From positions 120,895-181,018 of the forward strand of contig NZ_KB714628.1 in the NCBI RefSeq assembly GCF_000349565.1: a stretch of DNA of 60,124 nt, given 5' to 3'. The translations under genes were made by a program, and so were the position numbers. Positions 7,449 through 15,770 of this stretch are shown piece after piece (position 1 is the first letter of the stretch; each line of letters opens with the position of its first letter). The notes beneath the pieces were generated by a model, which did no database searches, was not told where the DNA came from, and saw only the letters and a program-made list of their open reading frames with translations. Source of the DNA: Curtobacterium flaccumfaciens UCD-AKU. Its GTDB lineage: Bacteria > Actinomycetota > Actinomycetes > Actinomycetales > Microbacteriaceae.

Positions 7449-8951
7449 ATGATTCGACGCCTACGCAACCTGTCGCTGCGCGCGCGCCTGACGCTCGGGA
7501 GCGTAGGGGTCGCCGCGCTGGTCATCGCCGCGCTGGTCATGGTGATGCGCGTTCAGGTGGACAACGTTGTCGCGAACGCAACCCGCACATTGCTTCGCGC
7601 GGACGCGAGCCCGTACGTGACGGAAGTGGAACGCTCAGCGGACCCGAGTTTCCGTGCGCCAGGAAACGGGCAGCTTGTCGCCGTCCTCGATCCGAGCGGC
7701 AAGCGTGTTCTTTCATCAATCGAACAGCATTCGCTGCTGCGGAAGCTACCCGAGATCGCGCGATTTGACGACGGCTCCTCAACGGCGATCCAGGCTGGCT
7801 CGTCGTACCGGGTCGTCGTCGATCATCCGCAAAGCGCCTCGGGGCGTTGGACCGTAATCGCCGCAAGTGACGCTCAGGGAGAGGCGCTCGTCATCGACTC
7901 GCTGACCGGCGGCGTCGTCGTCGCCGGCGTGCTGGTTCTGGCCTGTTTCGGCGGCGCGACATGGCTGTTGTCCTGCGCCGCGCTCAGGCCCGTCTCGAGG
8001 ATGCGTCGCGAAGCAGAACGACTCAGCGCCGGAGAAGCCGACGCCGACCTTCCCGTTGGAGACGCTCGGGACGAACTCCAAGCTCTTGCACGCACCTTGA
8101 ACGAGTTCTTGAGCAGGACGCGCGACGCTGCCGCACGCGAGCGCCAGATGGTATCCGACGCGAGCCACGAACTCCGCACCCCCCTCGCCATACTCACCAC
8201 GCAACTGGAACTCGCTTCACTCGACAGGGGCGACGCCGCCGCACTCCAAGTTCACGTCAAGCAAGCGCAGCACAACGTCGCGCGACTCGCGCGACTCGCG
8301 AACGACCTCCTTACCCTCTCCCGAGCGGACGAAGCCGAACGCGTGGACTCGACGTCGCGAACGCTCACCAGTTGGGAAGAGCTCAGCGATGAAGTACTGG
8401 TAGCAGTAGACCGCCTACGAATGATCGCAGCCGCAAAAAACATCACGATCGAATTCGACATCGATCCGCAAGACGGATCCGACTCGGAAGAAAATGCAAC
8501 GCAGGAACCCCACGTGTTCCGACTGGATCGCCGCGGAATGAGTCAACTCATCACCAACACTGCCAGCAACGCGATCGACGCACTCCCGGAATCTGGGACG
8601 ATCACAGTCGCCTGGTCGCTGGAAGACAGCTCCGCCCGGCTGACGGTCACTGATGACGGCCCCGGTGTGCCTCCGGACTTCATCGCCGTGGCGTTCGACC
8701 GATTTACCAGGCCGGACAAGGCGCGTACAGCGCGACCGACTGACGGCCAGCCGAAACTCGGAGGATCCGGACTCGGCCTCGCGATCGTCCAAGCCACAGC
8801 CCAGCTCGCCGGAGGCACTGCTTCAATGCGTAATCTCGACCCGCGCGGACTGGAAGTCACCGTCGTGATTCCACGGATAAGCCCCGAAAAGCCCAAGATA
8901 ACCAAACGAGAGCGGCGTTTTGGGCACGCAAACACCGGGAAAGCCGGCTGA
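7449..8951 (+). CDS. Orphan two-component sensor histidine kinase
   Basis: 500 residues. TM helix 1 spans about 16-34, an extracytoplasmic sensor of about 115 residues follows, TM helix 2 spans about 153-175, and a HAMP linker runs to about 228. The H-box is SDASHELRTPLA with phospho-acceptor His240. The N-box is ITNTASNAIDA, G1 is TDDGPGVPP and G2 is GGSGLGLAIV, so catalysis looks intact. The ATG has GGAG upstream. No response regulator gene lies on either side, which is unusual for this OmpR-partner class. The gene ends just before a C12G7 palindrome and the truncated Lsr2, so a partner gene may have been deleted there. Codon use is less GC-biased than in core genes of this window. Confidence 0.92.
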   Translation: MIRRLRNLSLRARLTLGSVGVAALVIAALVMVMRVQVDNVVANATRTLLRADASPYVTEVERSADPSFRAPGNGQLVAVLDPSGKRVLSSIEQHSLLRKLPEIARFDDGSSTAIQAGSSYRVVVDHPQSASGRWTVIAASDAQGEALVIDSLTGGVVVAGVLVLACFGGATWLLSCAALRPVSRMRREAERLSAGEADADLPVGDARDELQALARTLNEFLSRTRDAAARERQMVSDASHELRTPLAILTTQLELASLDRGDAAALQVHVKQAQHNVARLARLANDLLTLSRADEAERVDSTSRTLTSWEELSDEVLVAVDRLRMIAAAKNITIEFDIDPQDGSDSEENATQEPHVFRLDRRGMSQLITNTASNAIDALPESGTITVAWSLEDSSARLTVTDDGPGVPPDFIAVAFDRFTRPDKARTARPTDGQPKLGGSGLGLAIVQATAQLAGGTASMRNLDPRGLEVTVVIPRISPEKPKITKRERRFGHANTGKAG

Positions 8952-8986
8952 AACCGTCGGCCGCACGCCACGCACCGGCGTCCTCC

Positions 8987-9015
8987 GCATGCCCCCCCCC
9001 CCCGGGGGGGCATGC
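8987..9015. repeat. GCATG-C12-G7-CATGC homopolymer palindrome
   Basis: GCATG (8987-8991), twelve C (8992-9003), seven G (9004-9010), CATGC (9011-9015). It could fold as a very stable hairpin and act as the kinase terminator, or it may be a sequencing or assembly distortion of such a hairpin. It lies exactly where the second Lsr2 loses its N-terminus. Confidence 0.8.
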
Positions 9016-9308
9016 CGGCGCCTCGCCCGTGCTGTGGTTGGAGCGCGAGGGCAGATGGCGCCTATTACGAGATCGACCTCACCGACGACAACGTCGACGC
9101 GCTCCGCGAAACGTTCTCCGACTACATCGCCGCCGCACGCAAGGCCAACGGCCGCTCCGTCCGCACTACTGCTGGCAGTGCGCCGAAGCGTGGGAACTCG
9201 GAAGAGCTCGCCAAGATCCGCGACTGGGCCAACGCGAACGGCCACGAGGTCTCCTCCCGCGGCCGCATCAGCCAAGCCGTCCGCGACGCGTACGACGCCG
9301 CACACTGA
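9012..9308 (+). pseudogene. lsr2: N-terminally truncated second Lsr2
   Basis: From 9054 to the stop, the translation (DGAYYEIDLTDDNVDAL ... SSRGRISQAVRDAYDAAH) is nearly identical to Lsr2 at 6066-6410, and the DNA is also highly similar. The first 30 or so residues, the dimerisation strands, are missing. An ATG at 9012 would only supply unrelated residues (MPAPRPCCGWSARA) and has no ribosome site. The DNA-binding C-terminus is intact, so if it were translated it could act as a non-bridging competitor. I call it a remnant. Confidence 0.75.
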
Positions 9309-9431
9309 CACCCCCGCGACACGGCACACGGGCACGTGCCGGCTAGGTAGGCACCTCAGCCGTGCGGTTTCCGCATCGTTCTGCGGGCGGGACGCGCTGA
9401 CGACAACGCCTCCACGTGCGCTGGCTGACGA

Positions 9432-9470
9432 GCAGGGGTCGCGCGACCGGTGACGGCGCCCGACCCCTGC
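9432..9470. terminator. Hairpin between the Lsr2 remnant and the convergent Cys-rich gene
   Basis: GCAGGGGTCG at 9432-9441 pairs perfectly with CGACCCCTGC at 9461-9470 around 19 bases. It lies 20 bases beyond the stop of the leftward gene at 9490, so it probably serves that gene and can work in both directions. Confidence 0.55.
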
Positions 9471-9489
9471 TGTGGTTGTTGCCTGTCGT

Positions 9490-9693
9490 TCAGTCGCAGA
9501 TCCGGTGGTAAATGTACGCCGTGCAGATCTGCCGCTTCTTGTCGCAGTTCTTCGCGTGGACCGTCTCGGTCCACGTGTGACAGACGACTGGTCCAGCATG
9601 TGCCGGAGCTGCAGCAGCGGGCAGAACGACACCCACTCCCGCCAGCGCCACGACCATCCCCATGCCGGCCAGTGCCTGCTTGATCTTGCTCAT
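9490..9693 (-). CDS. Small Cys-rich secreted peptide
   Basis: 67 residues from an ATG at 9693 with AGGGGG about 8 bases upstream. The signal peptide is MSKIKQALAGMGMVVALAGVGVV followed by an Ala-rich AAAAPAHA cleavage region at about 25-33. The mature peptide is only about 34 residues with four Cys (VVCHTW, KNCDKK, QICTAY, RICD), enough for two disulphides. It is basic and aromatic. No family is recognised. A secreted toxin, pheromone or inhibitor-like peptide is possible. No immunity or processing gene is adjacent. Confidence 0.65.
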   Translation of the reverse strand: MSKIKQALAGMGMVVALAGVGVVLPAAAAPAHAGPVVCHTWTETVHAKNCDKKRQICTAYIYHRICD

Positions 9694-9804
9694 CGCATGT
9701 CCCCCTGTTTGTTCGGAGCCGTTCGGCACCTCATCGTAAACGGGCGGCCATGCCCTCGCACGCGCCATTGATGGCGGGTTGTATAGGGGGGGGTGACTCG
9801 TCCG

Positions 9805-9951
9805 TCAGGACGCTGGTTCGACGCCGTAGGCTGAAGGGTTCCGGTTAATGGCGTGCAGCAGCCCACGAATCTTCCCGGCCCCGGCTCCGACCTCGATCGC
9901 GTACTCCCCGGGCGCATCGATGCGGCGGGCGATCGCCTGGTGATTTGTCAT
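9805..9951 (-). CDS. Small hypothetical protein
   Basis: 48 residues starting MTNHQAIARRIDAPGEYAIEV, from ATG 9951 with AAGGG about 7 bases upstream. The content (AVEGAGAGKIRGLLHAINRN-like, ending GVEPAS) is plausible for a small soluble protein, and it is co-oriented with the neighbours. The ribosome site is the main support; function is unknown. Confidence 0.4.
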   Translation of the reverse strand: MTNHQAIARRIDAPGEYAIEVGAGAGKIRGLLHAINRNPSAYGVEPAS

Positions 9952-10121
9952 CGTTACACCCTTCGAGACGGTAGCCGATCGGCTATCGGGCACCGAGACC
10001 AGCGCTCCTGAGTCCGTCGACGACGCCATCCACCCCGCAGTCGGCCCGGTCTCGAAACCGACCTGGAGTGAACGGCATCAGGTCCTCGGGAGCGTGTGGC
10101 AGCGAGTTCGCTTGACGACGG

Positions 10122-10499
10122 TCACCTGATCGACAGATCGATCGCGACGACGCCGAGCACGAAGGTCAGGACGATGACCACGAGGCCGATCGCTGGCGTC
10201 ACTACCCGTCGCCGCACCGTGGGAACACCGGACGCTCCGATGACCCAGGTCGTGATCGTGACGATGAGTGCGACCAGCGGTACGAGGAACTGCGCGGTCT
10301 CCCCGACGGCGTACGAACACTGCAACGTCGCGTCGGAAGCGCAGGGCGTGTACTGCTCCAGTTGCGCGGCGACCATCCCCGGCAGCGAGCCGATCGTCGC
10401 GAACACCTCGAGGAACACGAGGGAACAGAGCGCGAGCCCCAGTCCCCACGAACCACGCGGACGGCGCTGCCCCTCGTCGTGCACGGATGACCGCTTCAT
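10122..10499 (-). CDS. Small integral membrane protein
   Basis: 125 residues from ATG 10499 (MKRSSVHDEGQRRPRG...). It has three or four hydrophobic helices: LGLALCSLVFLEVFATIG, FLVPLVALIVTITTWVIGA and AIGLVVIVLTFVLGVVAIDL. An extracytoplasmic loop between the first two carries two Cys (TPCASDATLQCSY). This looks like the small three-TM proteins common in Microbacteriaceae. Function is unknown. It is divergent from msrA; the longer upstream frame to 10769 would cross the msrA promoter and is rejected. Confidence 0.65.
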   Translation of the reverse strand: MKRSSVHDEGQRRPRGSWGLGLALCSLVFLEVFATIGSLPGMVAAQLEQYTPCASDATLQCSYAVGETAQFLVPLVALIVTITTWVIGASGVPTVRRRVVTPAIGLVVIVLTFVLGVVAIDLSIR

Positions 10500-10680
10500 G
10501 TGGCCTGACCGTAGTGCAGGGGTGACACGGAGCACGGACTCGTAGGGTCGAGTCGTACCGACCGCACACCCGGGTGGGTCCGTGCCCCACAGCGGACCTG
10601 ACGACGGGAACAGATCGTCCCTGTTGCCGGTTGCACCACACGGTGTCGCAGCCAGTGACACGAGAGGCCAGGAGGCCACC

Positions 10681-11202
10681 ATGACCACCACCGAGACCGC
10701 CATCCTCGCCGGCGGATGCTTCTGGGGAGCGCAGCAGCTCCTCCGTCGTCGTCCCGGCATCGTCAGCACCCGCGTCGGCTACTCCGGCGGCGACGTGCCG
10801 AACGCGACGTACCGCAACCACGGCGACCACGCCGAGTCGGTCGAGATCGTCTTCGACCCGTCCCAGATCTCGTACCGGGACCTGCTGGAGTTCTTCTTCC
10901 AGATCCACGACCCGTCGACGAAGGACCGCCAGGGCAACGACATCGGTCGCAGCTACCGTTCGGCCGTCTTCTACACGACCGACGAGCAAAAGCAGGTCGC
11001 GCTCGACACCATCGCGGACGTCGATGCGTCAGGCATCTGGCCCGGCAAGGTCGTCACCGAGGTCACCGCGGCCGGCCCGTTCTGGGAGGCCGAGGACGAG
11101 CACCAGGACTACCTCGAGAAGAACCCGCACGGCTACACCTGCCACTTCGTGCGTCCGGGCTGGAAGCTCCCGCACCGCGACGAGGCGACCGCGGCCGTCT
11201 GA
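10681..11202 (+). CDS. msrA: Peptide-methionine (S)-S-oxide reductase MsrA
   Basis: 173 residues. The catalytic GGCFWGA motif is at residues 11-17 with Cys13. It is followed by [28 protein letters not shown], the usual MsrA substrate-pocket segments, and the C-terminal [16 protein letters not shown]. MsrA reduces methionine-S-sulfoxide in proteins using thioredoxin. AGGAGG stands directly before the ATG at 10681. The gene is monocistronic, with a hairpin after the stop. Confidence 0.97.
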   Translation: MTTTETAILAGGCFWGAQQLLRRRPGIVSTRVGYSGGDVPNATYRNHGDHAESVEIVFDPSQISYRDLLEFFFQIHDPSTKDRQGNDIGRSYRSAVFYTTDEQKQVALDTIADVDASGIWPGKVVTEVTAAGPFWEAEDEHQDYLEKNPHGYTCHFVRPGWKLPHRDEATAAV

Positions 11203-11213
11203 CCTGACGAACG

Positions 11214-11236
11214 CGGCGGATCAGCGTGATCCGCCG
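11214..11236 (+). terminator. Hairpin after msrA
   Basis: CGGCGGATCA at 11214-11223 pairs perfectly with TGATCCGCCG at 11227-11236 around a 3-base loop, 12 bases after the msrA stop. There is no T-run. Confidence 0.65.
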
Positions 11237-11346
11237 AGCAGTTCCAACCAGTCCCCGGGACGGCGATCCGCCGACCCGGGGACTGTCTGCATCACGGGGT
11301 GACCGGCCGGCCATGGCTCCGCCATGCCTGTGAAGGACCACATGCG

Positions 11347-11390
11347 GACGGGAGGCACGGGGCGGGCCCGCACCGCGCCTCCAGGCCGTC
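11347..11390. repeat. Diverged copy of the dispersed GC-rich hairpin
   Basis: GACGGGAGGC (11347-11356) and GCGCCTCCAGGCCGTC (11375-11390) are imperfect opposed arms related to the hairpin at 40199-40246. The copy lies in the msrA-ppk2 intergenic gap. Confidence 0.55.
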
Positions 11391-11491
11391 GTCGGGTCGC
11401 GTCCAGGGCGAGGCGTGGGGCGGTCGTGCGGGTGGCCGGGCCAGGATGGTTCTGGGGCCGACAGCCGATCGGCTCGCAGAGGGAGGACACC

Positions 11492-12400
11492 GTGGACACA
11501 GCGCCGTACTCGCAGCCGTTGCGGGAGTACATCGAACAGCTGCGGACCGAGGGGTACAGCGTCGCGGGCGGCCAGACGGCCGACCCGGACCTGATCGACC
11601 CGCACGGCAACCCGGTGCTGACCTGGCAGGACGACTACCCGTACTCGGAACGCCTGCCGCGGGACGAGTACGAGTACCAGAAGTACCTGCTGCAGATCGA
11701 GCTGCTGAAGTGCCAGTACTGGCTCGAGGACACCGGGCAGAAGGTCGTCGTGCTGTTCGAGGGGCGTGACGCCGCGGGCAAGGGCGGCACGATCAAGCGG
11801 TTCACGGAGCACCTCAACCCCCGGACCTCGCGGGTGGTCGCGCTGAGCAAGCCGACCGAGCGCGAGCGCGGTGAGTGGTACTTCCAGCGGTACGTGCAGC
11901 ACCTGCCGGCCGCCGGTGAGATGGTCCTGTTCGACCGCTCCTGGTACAACCGTGCCGGCGTCGAACGGGTGATGGGGTTCTGCGACGACGACGAGTACGA
12001 GTCCTTCATGACCCAGGTGCCGCAGTTCGAGCGGATGCTCGTCGACTCCGGCATCCACCTGACGAAGTTCTGGTTCTCGGTGACCCGGCGCGAGCAGCGG
12101 ACCCGGTTCGCGATGCGGCAGCTCGACCCGGTGCGGCGGTGGAAGCTGTCCGACATCGACCTGCTGTCGCTCGACCGGTGGGAGGACTACACCGAGGCGA
12201 AGATGGCGATGTTCACCCGGACGAGCAAGCGGTACGCGCCGTGGACGATCGTGCGGTCGAACGACAAGAAGCGCGCACGGCTCAACGCGATGCGGTACTT
12301 CCTGACGCAGTTCGACTACCCGGACAAGGACGCCGACGTGATCGGCAAGCCGGACCCGCTCATCGTCCGCCGGGGCAAGCGGGACGTCGACATCGAGTGA
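11492..12400 (+). CDS. ppk2: Polyphosphate kinase 2
   Basis: 302 residues from GTG 11492 with GGGAGG at 11481-11486. Walker A is GRDAAGKGGTIKRF and the Walker B/lid region is MVLFDRSWYNRAGVERVMGFC, both diagnostic of PPK2. The family transfers phosphate from polyphosphate to a nucleoside di- or monophosphate. The intact N-terminal YPYSERLPRDEYEYQKYLLQIELLKCQYWL segment and the length fit the one-domain class I-type PPK2. A start further upstream at 11324 would include the repeat and is not supported. It probably helps energy or stress homeostasis, near msrA but on its own transcript. Confidence 0.95.
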   Translation: MDTAPYSQPLREYIEQLRTEGYSVAGGQTADPDLIDPHGNPVLTWQDDYPYSERLPRDEYEYQKYLLQIELLKCQYWLEDTGQKVVVLFEGRDAAGKGGTIKRFTEHLNPRTSRVVALSKPTERERGEWYFQRYVQHLPAAGEMVLFDRSWYNRAGVERVMGFCDDDEYESFMTQVPQFERMLVDSGIHLTKFWFSVTRREQRTRFAMRQLDPVRRWKLSDIDLLSLDRWEDYTEAKMAMFTRTSKRYAPWTIVRSNDKKRARLNAMRYFLTQFDYPDKDADVIGKPDPLIVRRGKRDVDIE

Positions 12401-12520
12401 TCCCCCGCGGCGGCTGAACCGCCCGCCGACTCGGAACGTTTACACGCCGCCGCTTCCCGTCACGCACTCGAAACAGACGGGCAACGGCGCCGACACAGGG
12501 CCGCAAGACACTTGTCGCAC

Positions 12521-12540
12521 TACCTGTCACCCGACAGGTA
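12521..12540. promoter_or_regulatory. Candidate operator of the nitrogen-scavenging operon
   Basis: TACCTGTC at 12521-12528 and GACAGGTA at 12533-12540 form a perfect inverted repeat with a 4-base centre, 21 bases before the permease ATG. The operon's own TetR gene at 21210 is the obvious candidate binder (inference). I saw no guanidine-type riboswitch in the 160-base leader by eye. Confidence 0.6.
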
Positions 12541-12561
12541 CTCCGCGAAAGGTCTGCAGTC

Positions 12562-14211
12562 ATGCGTTCTCCGCAAGCACCGCTCCACGCACCGCGCGCC
12601 ACGTCCGACGTCGACACGCAGGGGCTCGCCCGCCTCGGCTACGAGCAGGAGCTCCACCGCGGGGTCGGCTCGTTCTCCTCCTTCGCGGCGGGCTTCTCCT
12701 TCGTCTCGATCCTCACCACGGTCTTCCAGCTGTTCGGACTCGGCTTCGGGCTGGGCGGTGCTGCGTTCTTCTGGGCGTGGCCGCTCGTCTTCGGCGGCCA
12801 GCTGCTGGTGGCGCTGAACTTCGCGCAGCTCGCGGCCCGCTGGCCGATCTCGGGCGCGATCTTCCAGTGGTCGAGCCGTCTGGCCGGAGCCCGGTTCGGG
12901 TGGTTCACCGGCTGGACGATGATCATCGGCCAGATCCTCACCGTCGCGGTGGCGGCCATCGCCGTGCAGGCCGTGCTCCCCGCGATCTGGGACGGGTTCC
13001 AGATCGTCGGCGGTCCGGGCGCCGACCCGTCCGTCGCGTCGCCGACCGGTGCTGCGAACGCGGTGGTCCTCGGGCTGGTGATGCTCGCCGTGACCACGAT
13101 CGTGAACATCACGAGCGTCCGGCTGATGGCCCGCGTGACGAGCTTCGGCGTGCTCATCGAGATCGTCGGCGTGGTCGTGCTCATCGGCGCCCTGTTCCTG
13201 CTGCCGCACCGCAGTGCCTCCGTGGTGTTCACGACCGCCGGCTCGACGAGCACCGAGCCGTACGTGTGGGCGTTCCTGGCGTCCTCGCTGATGGCCGCGT
13301 ACGTGATGGTCGGCTTCGACTCCGCCGGTGAGCTCGCGGAGGAGACCCACAACCCGCGCCGGACCACCCCGAAGACGATCGTCCGGGCGCTGACGGTCTC
13401 CGGCCTCGGCGGCGGGCTGCTCATCATCGGCGCCCTGGTCGCCGCGCCGAGCCTGACCGACGGCAAGCTCGCCTCGCAGGGCCTCGCCTGGGTGATCACC
13501 TCGACCCTCGGCGACGTCTTCGGGCGGCTCCTGCTCTGCACCGTCGCAGTCGCCGTCTTCGCCTGCACCCTGGCCGTGCAGACCGCCGGCGCCCGGATGG
13601 TCTACTCGATGGCCCGCGAGAAGGCGCTGCCCTTCCACCGCACCCTCGCCCGGGTCTCGCCCCGCACCGGCACCCCGATCGCCGCGTCGATCGTCGTCGG
13701 GGTCGGCGCCGGGCTGGCCCTCGCCGTCAACATCGGGCAGTCCGCGATCTTCACCGCCCTGTCGAGCCTGTGCATCGCGATGCTCTACCTGGCCTACCTC
13801 GGGGTCACCGGGCCGCTGCTGGTCCAGCGCATCACGCTCCGCCGCACGGGCCTGCCGACCGGGGTGGACGAGGACGGCAAGCCGCTGTTCACGCTCGGCC
13901 GCTGGGGCATCCCGCTCAACGCCCTGGCCGTGGCGTTCCAGATCGGCATGGCGATCAACCTCATCTGGCCCCGGCCGGAGATCTACGACCTGACCGGCAC
14001 GTCGTGGTGGCTGCAGTACAGCGCCCTGCTGTTCATCGGCGGCGTGCTGCTCGTCGGCTGGGCGTGGTCGAGCTGGCGGCACCGGGTGCACGGCCCGATC
14101 ACCCTTGCCGAGGTCCCCACCACCGCGGCGGTGCCCGTCCCCGCAGCCGCGGCTGCCGCGAACCCGGTGGCCGAGGCCCCGGCGTCCGCCTCCGCCTCCG
14201 TCGAAGCCTGA
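12562..14211 (+). CDS. APC-family permease of the urea/guanidine carboxylase operon
   Basis: 549 residues with about 12 transmembrane helices. The amino acid-polyamine-organocation fold opens with the usual ELHRGVGSFSSFAAGFSFVSILTTVF, and GFDSAGELAEETHNPRRTTPKTI is the conserved loop in the middle. The C-terminus is Ala/Pro-rich and probably disordered. ATG 12562 has GAAAGG upstream. It is the first gene of a tight operon (15 bases before the next gene), so it should import the substrate of the carboxylase, either urea or, more likely here, guanidine or a related cation. Confidence 0.88.
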   Translation: MRSPQAPLHAPRATSDVDTQGLARLGYEQELHRGVGSFSSFAAGFSFVSILTTVFQLFGLGFGLGGAAFFWAWPLVFGGQLLVALNFAQLAARWPISGAIFQWSSRLAGARFGWFTGWTMIIGQILTVAVAAIAVQAVLPAIWDGFQIVGGPGADPSVASPTGAANAVVLGLVMLAVTTIVNITSVRLMARVTSFGVLIEIVGVVVLIGALFLLPHRSASVVFTTAGSTSTEPYVWAFLASSLMAAYVMVGFDSAGELAEETHNPRRTTPKTIVRALTVSGLGGGLLIIGALVAAPSLTDGKLASQGLAWVITSTLGDVFGRLLLCTVAVAVFACTLAVQTAGARMVYSMAREKALPFHRTLARVSPRTGTPIAASIVVGVGAGLALAVNIGQSAIFTALSSLCIAMLYLAYLGVTGPLLVQRITLRRTGLPTGVDEDGKPLFTLGRWGIPLNALAVAFQIGMAINLIWPRPEIYDLTGTSWWLQYSALLFIGGVLLVGWAWSSWRHRVHGPITLAEVPTTAAVPVPAAAAAANPVAEAPASASASVEA

Positions 14212-14226
14212 CCCGGAAGGAACCCC

Positions 14227-15066
14227 ATGCGCGACCTCCACCAGACCGACAGCGTGCTCGCCTCCCGGTCCGACGCACGTGCCCAGGCCGGCTCGCAGTC
14301 CGAGTACATGCCGTACCTGCCGGCGTCGTCGTCGCCGTTCGCCCCCGCGGGCGTCGACCCCGCGCAGCTCGTGTGGGCGGAGACGGTGGCACCCGGCGGG
14401 TACACGCACAAGGTGCTGGCCCGCGGGTCACGGCTGCGGTTCGACGACCCGACGGGTGACGCCTGCGCCAACGTCCTGGTGTGCAACGCGCTCGAACCGT
14501 GGGAGCGGCTCAACGTCGCCGACACCCAGAAGATCCCGTGGCAGGCGTACCTGGGCCAGGGGTCGCCGCTGCTGAGCGGGGACGGCCGGGCACTCGCGAC
14601 CGTGCTCGAGGACACCTCGGAGCACCACGACGCCTTCTGCGGCACCTCGACCGACGCGTGGAACGAACGGAAGTACGGCGACGCCGCACCCGAGGGACGC
14701 TCCCCGAGCGGTCGGTCGCTCTTCGCGAAGGCCGCCGCCAAGCACGGGCTCACCAAGCGTGACCTGCCACCGAGCGTCTCGTTCTTCCAGGGCGTGCGGA
14801 TCGACGACGAGGGGGCGATGACCTTCACCGGCTCGGCCGGAGCGGGCACCCACGTCACGCTCGTCGCCGAGCTGCCGCTGCTCGTGCTGGTCGCCAACGT
14901 CGCGCACCCGATCGACCCGCGACCGGACTACGTCGTCGGACCGCTCCGGGTGCACGCCTGGCGCGGGACCCCGACGACCGCGGCCGACGAACGGTTCACC
15001 GCGACGCCGGAGCTCACCCGCGCCTACCTGAACTCGATCGACTACGCGGAAGCCCGAGGCCTGTGA
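14227..15066 (+). CDS. DUF1989 urea-carboxylase-associated protein, first subunit
   Basis: 279 residues of the DUF1989 fold. The N-terminal WAETVAPGGYTHKVLARGSRLRFDD, ANVLVCNALEPWERLNVADT and C-terminal YVVGPLRVHAW are the family landmarks. Such paired proteins were long called urea carboxylase-associated proteins. More recent work assigns them as the two subunits of a carboxyguanidine deiminase, which removes ammonia from carboxyguanidine to give allophanate. The ATG lies 15 bases after the permease stop and the stop overlaps the next start, so it is firmly in the operon. Its presence favours guanidine degradation. Confidence 0.85.
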   Translation: MRDLHQTDSVLASRSDARAQAGSQSEYMPYLPASSSPFAPAGVDPAQLVWAETVAPGGYTHKVLARGSRLRFDDPTGDACANVLVCNALEPWERLNVADTQKIPWQAYLGQGSPLLSGDGRALATVLEDTSEHHDAFCGTSTDAWNERKYGDAAPEGRSPSGRSLFAKAAAKHGLTKRDLPPSVSFFQGVRIDDEGAMTFTGSAGAGTHVTLVAELPLLVLVANVAHPIDPRPDYVVGPLRVHAWRGTPTTAADERFTATPELTRAYLNSIDYAEARGL

Positions 15067-15770
15067 TGACCGGTACGACGACCCACACCCGCACCTCCAC
15101 CGTCCCCGTCGGGGCCGTCCACGACCCGGACGTCGCCCTCGACTGGAGCGAGTCCCTGGTGCCCGGCGCGGTGGTCCGCGACGACCGGGTCGCCCCGCTC
15201 GCACCGTGGTCCGCCGTGGTCCGTGCCGGCCAGGTGCTCACCATCGTCGACGTCGGCGGCAACCAGAGCGCCGACTGCCTGCTCTACGACGCCCACGACC
15301 CCGACGAGCGGTACAGCGTGCCGGACACCCTCGCCGCACAGGGCAACGCGTACGTCCGGACCGGCACGGTGCTGATGTCGAACGAGGGCCGTCCGCTGAT
15401 GACCGTCGTCGCGAACGAGATCGACCGGCAGGACACCATCGGCGGCGCGTGCTCGAAGGAGTCGAACACCCTGCGGTACGGGCACCACACCCAGTACCAG
15501 CACGGCTGCCGCGAGAACTTCCTGGCCGAGGCCGGCCGCCACGGACTCGGTGCCCGCGACATCGTGTCGAACCTCAACTGGTTCATGAACGTGCCGGTCG
15601 AGGCCGACGGTGCCCTGGGCATCGTCGACGGCATGAGTGCCCCCGGCAAGCGGGTCGCGATCCGTGCCGAGCGGGACGTGCTCGTCGTCGTCTCGAACTG
15701 CCCGCAGATGAACAACCCCTGCAACGACTTCTCCTGCACACCACTGCGCATGATCGTGGTCCAGCCGTGA
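15066..15770 (+). CDS. DUF1989 urea-carboxylase-associated protein, second subunit
   Basis: 234 residues. DUF1989 landmarks are VVDVGGNQSADCLLYDA near residue 64 and the Cys-rich C-terminal SNCPQMNNPCNDFSCTPL, which probably supplies metal or catalytic thiols. The ATG shares one base with the preceding stop (TGATG), and its stop overlaps the carboxylase GTG, so translation is coupled on both sides. With the first subunit it would form the carboxyguanidine deiminase; the assignment rests on family knowledge and gene order. Confidence 0.85.
   Translation: MTGTTTHTRTSTVPVGAVHDPDVALDWSESLVPGAVVRDDRVAPLAPWSAVVRAGQVLTIVDVGGNQSADCLLYDAHDPDERYSVPDTLAAQGNAYVRTGTVLMSNEGRPLMTVVANEIDRQDTIGGACSKESNTLRYGHHTQYQHGCRENFLAEAGRHGLGARDIVSNLNWFMNVPVEADGALGIVDGMSAPGKRVAIRAERDVLVVVSNCPQMNNPCNDFSCTPLRMIVVQP

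Noticed and set aside
9786..9793. Run of eight G as a phase-variable tract
   Set aside because: It lies between genes with no frame to switch, and the promoter position is not established.
12521..12540. Same operator family as the 27217 palindrome
   Set aside because: They share only CCTGTCAC/GACAGG fragments; spacing and centre differ, so they are probably unrelated sites.
12520..14409. A 629-codon minus-strand frame opposite the permease
   Set aside because: Rich in Arg/Gly/Asp/His repeats as expected for the complement of a membrane protein gene.
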